Assembly: GCA_973895155.1 (NCBI GenBank)
Contig: OZ316892.1
Span: forward strand, 27,156,001 to 27,220,000
Source: Marsupella aquatica
Lineage: Eukaryota; Marchantiophyta
Length of the DNA: 64,000 nt
Reading direction: 5' to 3'
In this document: positions 1-9,883 of the stretch, in pieces
Position numbering within the stretch: position 1 is the stretch's first letter
Layout of the letters: each line of letters opens with the position of its first letter
Program-made: the position numbers and the translations under genes
Notes under the pieces: model-generated
Seen by the model: only the letters and a program-made list of their open reading frames with translations
Databases searched by the model: none
What the model was told of the DNA's origin: nothing

Positions 1-3000
1 TAGCTCCGTAACATTGAGCCTAAGTTCCACTAGGGTCTGGCATCAGCCCTGGCTTAATACACAACAGCACTACCGCTAACATTAGCTAAGTCCTAACCCG
101 AGTTAGCCTAACTGTGGTTACCTCATGAGTCACAAGACTAGAGCAATATCTAACAAAAACTACCCTACTCTTCGTCGCACATGACGTGTCATTTTGTGGA
201 AGTAAAACCCCCAAGAGAGAATCATGCAAACTCTCAATACAAAGTATTTAATAGTGTCACTTAACATACTTAATTAATGTGATTTGGGCTAAAAAAATGG
301 TCATGCATAAAGTGTGAGTCACTCTGATTTTGGCATCACACTAAGTATATACTCACACTATTTAAGGTGGACAATATAGTGTATCAGATGAGTCAACAGG
401 TAATTTCCTAACCTATCTAGCATGCAAGTGGCAGGTTAACTCATGTGCCTGAGTATAATTGTGCACTTAACCTTCTAGAAGGGATTCCATTCAAGTGAAT
501 TTGCAGTAATGTGCCCCCTCTTGCCATATATATAACTAAGATAAGGACATAGCATACACCGATTTAGGGGGGAGAATTAGAGTAACTGTCAAGGACCAAG
601 GCTCATCAAGAGGACTCTTTCAGCTGCCAGCACTTCTTTCTCCCTTAGTCATCTTGTATGCCTATTCCCAGGAGGAGGAGGAGTGGTTGCAGGCCAGAAT
701 GACTACCTGTTTTTTTACAATCAAGTCTAGTTATATGTTGATTGAAGAAAATGAAGTGGCCCGTGCAGTTGTAGTAGTGGGATCTGAAAATACAATTATG
801 TATCATGTAGTTGGGAATATTATATGGTTGTAATATTTCCACAGATATATTGGAAGTCATAACCAAGCAATAGAAAACCTAGAGGAGACTTTTCTTCGCA
901 TTCTTTGACAAAGAAGTCACATACTTTTTAAATTTTTTGCAGATAGAAAGAGAGGAAACAGCTGAAAAGGAGTGGCCCGGATGCTGCCAACACCCATGGA
1001 ACCCAGCCATCAACCACCACTAAGGGGAAAGCAAAACAACACCCAGATATGAAGTCTACGCTTTTCTTTATTGACTTGATTATCGGTACAATGGGAAATT
1101 ATGAGATTTTTTGGATTGCATTTGTTATCTTCCTTATTCCATTGAGTCCTAGGTCACCAAATTCCAAAACACTGTTTAAATCTAATGATTTGCATCATAC
1201 ATGCCTGAACACCTTCCATTGTCATAAGTGAGTATTTAGATTTCATCAATTTACTTGACAAGTTAAGTTTCCCAGAAGCTGCTTCAGTATTACTCTATTC
1301 ACCCCTTAAAATTTCAAGCCTATCCTAGCCACTTAAATGCCATAACAGGCCAGATTTCACTTTACATGAACTTGAGTACACAATCTTGCAAAACCATTTC
1401 CCTATCCTAGTCATTTCCTCGAGAGCCCCTCGTGGGTCCGTCTTTGCTGATGTGTCCATACTTTTATATTAAAAACTTAGGGGCACTTTACAAGAAAGAG
1501 CCCACAGAGTGAGTGACTTCTCCCATACCAGGTCTAGCTGGCCATGTTCAACCTAAAATATAGGGCTTAGATGAAAGGAGGAGCATGTGTGGGGAGTGCA
1601 ATTCCAAGAGATCGGGGGGACAAAAGTTTACGCCACCTCTTGGGTCTATACTTTGGGCACAAAAATAGTGTACACGTCATGACTCAATTCTACTGATTGG
1701 GAGACCCACCAATAGCCATGTAGGCTGTTGAAAACCAGAGATGAAAGGGCCACTTAAAGTCTTCTACAGTCAAGAAGACCTCTAAACTAAAGGCTAGAAA
1801 GAAAAAAAGTGTCCTTTCCTATCATTCTTGTAAAGTCCCTTTTAGTAAAAAATGTACCTGGGTACATTTATAGGATATTGCATTTATTTTCTCCATAGCT
1901 TACACAGTTTGGGTAATCTAGACACTGAATTGTGTCCCCAGCTCTTGTGAAGCACCCAAACTCCCATCGCCACCCTATTATTTCACTACAGTAGCTCTTG
2001 TGAAGACCCCCCCCCCAACCCTGTTTGACTCTGTGGTCCCACCCTAAAATTCTGCTCCTAGATCCTAAGACAAGCTAACAAGAGGACAAAGGTCTAGGGT
2101 GCTGCCTGCCGACCCTACGAGGCTCGGTAGGATTACGTGGCCACCTAATTACGGACCCCACTAGAGGTCCCTTCCAAAATTCCTGGCTCCACAGCACGCC
2201 ACATCATCATGACGCGCTGCAAACAGGTACTAATTGGTTTACAAAATAAAATGACTTCAACATTCGTGTTTGCGGCAGGATTTTGGTAAAATTGAGGACG
2301 CCATGTTGTAAATCTTCATGTAAAAAGTAATAAGAAATAACTATTTTATGTACCCTAAGTAGGCCTGCAACTCAGTTTTATTTACCGCGAGTAACCAACT
2401 GCCCACCCTTTTTTGTGAATTGTGGTTCAATTCTATAATCTACATCTATAATATGCAATGCCGCCAAAAAGTACTTTCGTCTGCTTACAAAATTGAAAAT
2501 GGAGGGAATCAAGCTAAGCCGTCAGATTATTTTTAAGTTTTTTGTGTACTCTTGGATTGATTCACCAGGAGGGTCATATACTTCTCTTTATAATATAATA
2601 CATAGTACATGAAGTATTTTTTATGTACATTCTTATGTGACATCATCTAAAATATTTCTTTCTCTTTATTAATAAGTTACACACATCCCGACCATAAACT
2701 TTTGGGGCATGTCAAATTTTTTGGATTTTGCATAGAGTATGATTATGAAGGTATATCTGCAAAAAATAATTGTCAATGAGGGACAATTGGGGTCCTAGTG
2801 TATCTATCACTGTCCCAGGGTATATGAATACCCTGGATACTTAAAGCCACAAGGAAGGGAAAGGGTTGGTTTTCAAAGACAAAAGGGAAAAGCCACAAGG
2901 AGGGAGAGGGGAGGTTGGTTTCTAAAGATAAAGGGACAAAAAGAAGTAAAACAAAGTTCAGTACATGGTAAAAACTGCAAAGCAAGAAAATGATAGAGGG

Positions 3001-3080
3001 GATGATATTTTTGCAGCCAAGAGCTTTCCTACGATGGAAAACTTATAGTTTTTTGCATAAAAATACTTATTTATCAGAAT
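1..3080. other. Gene-poor region
   Basis: AT-rich sequence with only short unconvincing ORFs and no recognisable protein family. It contains a poly-C run near 2010 and one member of a dispersed repeat at 2148-2340, listed separately. I see no RNA gene here. Confidence 0.6.
2148..2340. repeat. Dispersed repeat, copy 1
   Basis: This segment shares its order of blocks with 20283-20455. Both contain ACGGACCCCA, then TAGAGGTCCCTTCCAAAATT, then a CCACATCA block, and end near GGACGCCATG. The copies differ by substitutions and small indels, so this is an old dispersed repeat, possibly a small non-autonomous element. No clear terminal inverted repeats or target duplication were found. Confidence 0.6.
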
Positions 3081-3149
3081 CTTGAAAAATTGAACATTAA
3101 AACAAAAAGTGTTTCCCTCCTCCACATTGTTGTCTTGCCTCGACATTTC

Positions 3150-3905
3150 TGTCTTGCTTCCGCCTTGACATTTTCACTCGTTTTGACATTCTTGCCTTGC
3201 CTTGACATCTTTCCTTTGCCTCTCCATCCTTGCCTCGCCTCAAATTCTTGGGCATTGGGCTATCACACAATAATGGATCCCATCCATTTATGGGCATCAT
3301 CTGCTTACAGTCACAAGAATGGGCCAGATTCAACCTCAACCATTGGATGGAAAAGAAGTTTTTTGTTGGCCCTTGATCTGCAAAACTCTATTAATAGCTC
3401 TGGATACTACCTCTAACTCCCTTTCAGTATGTTGGATTTCTCCCACTTTGCCTTTTGTGTCTGTCTTTTCGCTTTTATTTCCTTTAATTTATTTCTGAAC
3501 ATTGCCTTAATTTCTCTGGAATTATTTGTCTTTTGCCTTGCTTTGAGCTCGCTTGACATCTTTGCCTCTCCTCAACATCTTGCCCTTGCCTCAACATCTT
3601 CGCATCTCCGCAGCATCTTACCCTCTCCTCAACATCTTGCCCTTGCCTCAGCATCTCCTCGACATCTTGCCCTCACCTTGACATCTCCGCATCTCCTTCA
3701 CATCTTACCCTCTCCTCAAAATCTTTGTCTCTCCTCGACATTTTGCCCTTGCCTCAACATCTTGCCCTCACTTCAGAATCTTGCTCTCACCTCGACATCC
3801 AGCCCTCACTCAGAATCTTGCCCTTAACTCGATGTCTTGCCCTTACCTCGATGTCTTGCCCTCACCTTGAAATCTTGCCCTCACCTTGACATCATTCAAC
3901 ATCTT
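3150..3905. repeat. Pyrimidine-rich minisatellite
   Basis: A degenerate tandem array built from units of about 18-21 bp, of the type CATCTTGCCCTCACCTCGA, is clearest between 3540 and 3905. The apparent ORFs here (for example 3429-3827, rich in Leu, Ser and Pro) are by-products of the repeat and not genes. Confidence 0.75.
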
Positions 3906-4219
3906 TCGTGCAACGCACGGGCATGGGGCTAGTCAATTCTATAATTAAATGAAGCAACAGAGCATGGCAGTTAAGAATCCACAGCGGCAGAAGGTAACCT
4001 CGTGTTTCCTCTTTTCCTTGTGTCGTGCTCGAGGACAGAAGAAATGGCGATGAGGTAATGGAATACTCGTTGAACCTTCCGAACGAGTGCAGAGAGTGCA
4101 AAGCAAGATTGACTCTCTCTTTTTCTCTTTCTTTAGCGGAAGGTCAAGTTCATCCGTGCACGAGAGGCAGTCAGAAGTGCAATTCTCAGTCATGGCTAAC
4201 AAACGATAGTCTCTCTTGA
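3906..4219. other. Left flank of the retrotransposon insertion
   Basis: This stretch was continuous with 17772 onward before the retrotransposon inserted. No exon is recognised on either strand. Confidence 0.5.
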
Positions 4220-4224
4220 GGAAA
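4220..4224. repeat. Target-site duplication GGAAA, left copy
   Basis: GGAAA directly precedes the left LTR, and the same five bases follow the right LTR at 17767-17771. A 5-bp duplication is usual for Ty3/gypsy integration. It fixes both element boundaries. Confidence 0.93.
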
Positions 4225-5611
4225 TGTGGTATGGGTGTCCCTGCAATTTTTTCTGGAAACTTGTTTATTTTTAGCATATCACAAGATTTACTTACACTTT
4301 AGACACCTTCCGGCCAACATTTACTTGTTCTGGACACTTATAGAAATATTTGACATCTCCGGCTTTCCTGACGATTCCTAGTGTACTTTGCCCGACGCTG
4401 TGACCAGCGCCCGTTTCTTTTACTCAAGACGCTGCGGAAGCGTCCAACCTCCTCATGACGCTTTTGGCAGTGCCCGACCGCCACCAAGACTCTATGAGGA
4501 TTTCGACCGACGCTGTGGAAAGCGTCAGCTTCAACACACGACGCTGTGAGCAGCGTCCACCCTAGTATTGACGCTGTGAGCAGTGTGAGCAGCGTCCGTT
4601 GGTTTTACTTAAGACGCTTCTAGCAGCGTCCAGATTCTCCCGACGCTTCTAGCAGCGTCCGCTCAACACTTAGTTTTTGAAGTAGATTACTAGTAAAGTA
4701 GTATTCTACCACCCTTGTTGAAGTACTTATGCTGTGCTTCTCCCTTGTTTAGTTTTAAGCTTGGAAAGGCACGACTGTTCTTACCTCCTCCATTTTAGGA
4801 TTCCAGCACTTATAAGACAGAGTAGAATGCTCATTTGAAGTAGAGAGAAATAGAGTTAATACTGTATTCAGAATTGAGTCTTCTGAATAGTTTTCTCCTC
4901 CTTCCATTGTAACAAGGCATGCTGTGAGTGTTTTGTATGGAAGTAAAGCTATATTGATTGAAGTTAAGATTGAATTCAAGAGATTCCTGTGGTGATTGAA
5001 TTCAGTTGCAGATTTCTGAAACTCGTATTGAATTCACTGCTAGGCTTGCTTGCAGAGTCGGGATTCGCTAGCCAATTCAAGAATAGTTAATGATAAATGA
5101 GAAGTAAATTCTGATTCTCAGAGTAGTTAGTACTGTTGCTTTGATTCTGGAATATGGTTTAGAGTTTGACTGAATTGCGTATCGCTGATGTCAAACCATG
5201 TTGACGGCATTTTAAATCATATCATTCATTTGCAATCAGAAAGCTTCTGCTTCATCAGATTGAGAATTCCATTATCATTAACCTTTGTGTTTTGAAGAGT
5301 GAGATGGATGAATTATGAGATAGATTTCATGTCTATACTGAGCCCAAATCCTTTCTGAAGGAGTGGCAGTAGCTTGTAGTCTCTAAATCCTTACTCATTT
5401 CTTCTCTAATTCATAAATCAGAAGTTCAGTTACTTTGTTGTTTGTTTATTCGATTTTTTTATTGAGAAGTGAAGTCAACATAGAGCTCAAGACTCTAAAT
5501 CACTCGGAGTGATAAAAGTTATACAATTCATTCTGAAATCTGTTCTTAAAGGGATCGAAACCCTGGTTTTAGGTGAGGAGAGTCACTTTTGATACTTAGC
5601 ACTATACGACA
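4225..5611 (+). repeat. 5' LTR
   Basis: It begins TGTGGTATGGG and ends ATACGACA, and is the same length as the copy at 16380-17766. A TATA-like CTTATAAGA at 4809-4817 could position the transcript start. A cluster of about eight short inverted repeats (GACGCT...AGCGTC) lies upstream of it at 4385-4665. The 74-residue ORF on the minus strand occurs identically in both LTRs and is not considered a gene. Confidence 0.95.
4385..4665. other. Cluster of short hairpin motifs in the LTR
   Basis: About eight copies of a motif with the form GACGCT, a loop of 4-7 bases, then AGCGTC, at a spacing of roughly 25-40 bp. Examples are GACGCTGTGAGCAGCGTCC near 4542 and GACGCTTCTAGCAGCGTCC near 4614 and 4641. 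Some copies have one decayed arm. The same motif recurs in the leader (6410-6590) and after pol (12985-13160). The role is unknown; DNA-binding sites or RNA stem-loops are both possible. The 3' LTR carries the same cluster at 16540-16820. Confidence 0.8.
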
Positions 5612-5617
5612 TCTTTT

Positions 5618-5635
5618 TGGCGCCGCTGCCGGGGA
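5618..5635 (+). other. Primer-binding site, tRNA-Asp type
   Basis: TGGCGCCGCTGCCGGGGA starts six bases after the 5' LTR. It is complementary to the 3' end of plant tRNA-Asp(GUC) with one mismatch from the usual GCCGTTGCC. This primer choice is typical of plant Tat and Athila lineages. Confidence 0.88.
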
Positions 5636-6829
5636 ACGAATTTAAGATTGAATTGACGTACAGGCAGTGTATGCCAGAAGGAGCTAGACGGGAGAGGAAT
5701 TCACGTTCTACTATAATTGTGAAGATGCGTCATCACTCCAGTTAAAAAGATGAAGAGCTTCCATTTCGAGGTGATGCCGTACTCTATCCAAAGCGCCCCG
5801 GAAGCTCTCTTAAGAGTATTGGAAAAATTTGTGGTGCCAAACTTAAGAGAAGAAACCGCCCTCCCACCAGAAAAGGCCTCACAGAGAGGAGCTGTTGCTC
5901 GTCAAGTTGCTTTGGAGATAGTCGAAGACACCAAAGACACTTTGAGTGACAAGTGAAGTTATTCTAACGTTGCTCGGGACGTATGATTTGTAAAATTGTC
6001 CAACCATCCTGGTTCGTGTGACCGATGCCACCTATCCGATCTTTGGGAACATTAAGAATTAGGAATTTGAGGAATCGTTATGTTAATTCTTGGGTTCTGA
6101 GCCTGAGAGGGAGGAATGGCATACATTGGTTAACTATCACCTGGTGGGAAGATGAAAGTTTGCATTTAGTAATATTAAGGCTGAATGGTAGGATCACACA
6201 GGAGTGATATTTAGTCATTTCCATTCGGGAGTTAGCGGAAAGAATCATGCACCAGGAATTGCGTAGAAGATTAGGAAGGAGTTAGACGTCTGATTAGTAG
6301 GATGGCCTAGTGTAGCGTACCATGTGGTAAAGAAATTTCAGGGTGAAGGAAGTCGGAGATTATGGGGAACGCCCGGTTCCAGTAATCGCCACCGTAAAGG
6401 AGATAAGGAAGGACGCCGCGAAGAGCGTCCAATGCGATTCGTCCCAGAAGATTCCGCAAGTCAGGACGCTTCGAGTAGCGTCCGATCCCAGTGGACGCTG
6501 TGAGCAGCGTCCGGTGGAATCTGTGACGAACCAACGTGCGCGACGCTTCTGGTGTGCCTTTCCGCGTCTCAACCTGAAGGACGCACCAGAGAAAACGAGG
6601 TTTTAGAATCTCGGCTGGTCACTGAAGGGAAGTATTAGCTACGGGATAGCAAGGGGGAGGAATCATGCAAGGGATGTTGAACGACGCTACGGGAAGTCAC
6701 TTTGAGGAAGCAGGTTCATATCTCCCGGAGTGGGGTGATAACGTCGCACCTAAATGGTGACTCCTTGCATAAAGACTCCTGAGGAGCGGGTCTGGTGTCT
6801 CAAAATCACCCGTGCTTGGAGAATGAGGG
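5636..6829 (+). other. Retrotransposon leader
   Basis: About 1.2 kb of untranslated leader lies before gag. The small ORFs at 5750-5956, 6025-6207 and 6343-6606 show no family features. Three good copies of the GACGCT...AGCGTC hairpin motif and two half copies lie at 6410-6590, so the leader RNA could fold into several stems. Confidence 0.65.
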
Positions 6830-9800
6830 ATGTCTGAGGGAGATCCACCGAATAAAAGAAAACCTACCAAGACCTCCAGTAATTCGGATGCTGCAAAATT
6901 AGTAGTGACCCCTCGCACATTGTTACCCGAATTCCAGTCACCAGGAGCACCTGCACCGGGTAGTGTGTGGAAACAAGTGGGATCTATTCAAGAGGCAAGT
7001 GGCTCTTTGGAAAGGCCCACGTCGACCCGACCCCTGTTTGTAAATCTTCGTTCAGGTCCAAAACTTATTGGTTCTCAAAAGACCAAGCTCCGCCAGCAGA
7101 CAGTACGTTCGGTGAACCAAATTGACTCTGGTGTGGATAGTACCACTGAGAGGGCCTTATCTCATACCGAAGGAAGAAATTTGGGTTTGCCCGAGAATAC
7201 AGTTGCAGAATCGCTGGCCCAAGATAATTCTGTCGATCTTTCACAATTGGATAATCCAGAACCACTGAGTGAAGCCGGTGGTTCGTCTTCTAGTGAGACA
7301 AGCAGCAGTTCAGGCTTGGGCAGCCCAAACCCATTTGCTACCCGATCAGCTCTTCCTTTCGTTACCCTCCTAGCTCCAACCACGATGGCTCGAAATAATG
7401 TGAGGTACGACCGGTTCTTCGGTACTTCCAAGGAGGATGCAGAGGTGTATTTGAAAGAATTTGAAGCTGCAGCTGCATCCAATGGACAGAGTCAAGACGC
7501 TGAAAAAGCCAATCTGTTTGGTGGTCTAATGAAAAAGGGTGCTCAGAAATGGTATGACCGTTTTCCGGACAAGCAGGATTGGGGGAAATTGAAGGCTGCT
7601 TTCTTGGCCAAATATAAAGAAGAAGGAGCAGCTGCGCGTGCCTTTGCCCGAATCTCACATCTGCACATGAAGAAACATGGGTCTGTGAGGAAATATGCCG
7701 ACAAATTATTGGATTTGGTAGATCAATATAATCCAGCTACCTCGAAATCTACTATCAAGGACTAGTTTATTAACGGTTTACCCTCCAGGATTGCTCGTTA
7801 CGTGAGACGAGAAGGTGGCACCACTTTGGAAGAAGTACAAGAGGCAGCCCAGAAGTACGTAGACTCGGAGATTTCAGAGAGAAAACGAGTTAAGAAGGAC
7901 CTGAAGAAAGACAAAAGAAAGAAGAAGAAAACGTCCAGGTCTAAATCTGACTCGGAGACGGAATCAAGTGGAAGTAGCACTAGTGAGGAGGACGAGAGTA
8001 CAAATTCGAGCACTAGTGATAGTTCAAGCTCAAGTTCCGACTCAGAATCCGTTGCTCCTAAAAAGAAGAAATCCTCTGTAAAAGGGAATAATAAAGTTCC
8101 CAACCAGAAGAAGATGGATCGCATGATGGAAGAACTCTCTGGCCAATTGTCCAAGTTGAATGTCAATATCGCCGCGGTAAAACCAGTACGAAGGTTGCCT
8201 GCTCCCATGAGAATGAACGTATGGTGCACCCGATGCAGTCAGCAGGGCCATTACCCGAACGAGTGCCCCACATTACGAACCCCGGTGAATTATGTAGATG
8301 GTCAAGAAGAGGCTGAGGAGTATGAGTACGATCCCACGTATACCGTCCAAACAGCACCCCCTGGACAGTATTTCCCACCACCTCCTGCTTCCAGACCGAC
8401 TTGGGGACCACCTAAGCCCACTTTCAATAAACCAACGTCAAGACCACCCATGGGACCCCCGGGAGGATACCCACCACGAGGAATGCCGCGTCAAAAAGGG
8501 GCTTGTTGGAATTGTGGCCAACCTGATCATTATTCACCCCAGTGCCCTTATCCCAAACAGGAGGTGGGGTATACACCTGTCTGTGGGAACTGTGGAAAAG
8601 AAGGACACTTACCGGTGGAATGCCCGAATCCGGCTAAGCCTAGGCTGATGGTTCGATTTGCTCAAGAGCCAGTTAAAGAAGCAAGTCGACCTGAAGCCAA
8701 GATTCGGATGGTTTATTCTGAAGAGATGGAGCAATGCAGCTTCATTCAACATATGGATGTAAATCGGGTGGAATTAAAGCCAGATTCACTTTTTCATCAA
8801 CCAGTATCCGGGGTGGTGCCTGATGTCTTGGTAAGTCATTTAGTGAAACCTGAAGTAGTTGGTATGCCGAATGATCGAGTTCAGAATCGGGATAAAGTTC
8901 TGACTAATATTTACGCAACTACTCGTTCGAAGAAAAAGGAGACCAAGAAGCACGAGCATCAGAAGGTCGCGAAAGCTCCCAAGGATGAAGGGCGCAAGCC
9001 ATGTAAGGAAGGCCTCGACAAAGAAGACGACCCTGCTTATGACCGATATGACCCAAAATACTTCTTGCCCGACATCTCTTTGGAAGTGAAAGACCATCTG
9101 GAAGAGCTAGTTAAGGAGCAAGTGCAATCTCCTAACCCACCAGTAGTAGTCAAAGCTAAAGAGCCACTGAAAAATCCAGGTTATGATATTGTTGAAGATG
9201 TCAAGAATCATCCTGCACATATCACCATTGGGGAATTATTACAGGACAATCCGGTTTATAGGCGACAGCTGAGGAGCCTCCTTGCAGGAAAACGGAGGAA
9301 GAAGAAGTTACCTTCGGTGGATGTGCTACGAACAGAGTGGGAGGACAAAGGACCGATGGAAATTGAGGTTCAAATCCAGGGGTGTGTCATTCGGAGAGTT
9401 CCTGTGGATGGAGGAGCCAGCGTTAATCTGATTACACAGTCAGCAGCATTTAATTTGGGTTTCACTAAGTTTGAGCCCACTCCCAAGATTTTGCGCATGG
9501 CGGATCAGTCTCGTGTGGTACCCATAGGGAAGCTGACCAGAGTAGAAACTTTGATTGCTGGTGTCCCTTTTCTGTTGGATTATGTGGTTATTAATCCGGA
9601 AATACCATCCAGCTTTCCTGTTTTGTTAGGCCGACCATGGTTGTATAAGGCTCAAGTTCAGGTTAATTGGCAATCTCAAGAGCTTTCATTTGGGAAGCCT
9701 AAGGTGACTGTTAGTTGGGTTCCGGAACCACATTTTGGAGAAACACAAACAGATGATGGGTACACCTCGGATTTTTCGACCTCTTCGCTAGTCCTGCAGC

Positions 9801-9883
9801 CATTGGAATTTGAACTGGAGGAAGTTCGTTACTTGGAAGTTTATCTGTCTGATGCTCCCATAAAACCAACTAGGCCCTCCTGA
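6830..9883 (+). CDS. gag-protease polyprotein with an internal UAG
   Basis: Encodes the structural Gag protein and an aspartic protease. The start is the ATG at 6830, the first long open frame after the leader. A capsid-like region (about 7385-7800) is followed by a Lys/Glu/Ser-rich stretch, then three CCHC zinc knuckles (8225-8266, 8504-8545, 8582-8623) for nucleic acid binding. The retropepsin domain follows, with active-site DGGA near 9407 in place of the common DTGA or DSGA, and the second-half motif LLGRPWL near 9627. The frame is broken by UAG at 7763-7765 inside the capsid; the same frame continues directly with capsid-like sequence. It ends in UGA at 9881-9883, and the same frame then enters pol. 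The UAG looks like a mutation. The UGA may be programmed (see findings). Confidence 0.88.

Noticed and set aside
3429-3827. 132-residue plus-strand ORF rich in Leu/Ser/Pro
   Set aside because: It is generated by the pyrimidine-rich minisatellite and has no start context or domain.
4385-4665. CRISPR-like spacing of short palindromes
   Set aside because: Eukaryotic LTR context, very short variable units and no spacers of constant length; better explained as repeated hairpins.
4755-4979. 74-residue minus ORF that occurs twice (also 16910-17134)
   Set aside because: It lies inside the LTRs, so it is duplicated with them; no family features.
7798-8229. 143-residue minus ORF
   Set aside because: Antisense shadow of the Lys/Glu/Ser-rich part of gag.
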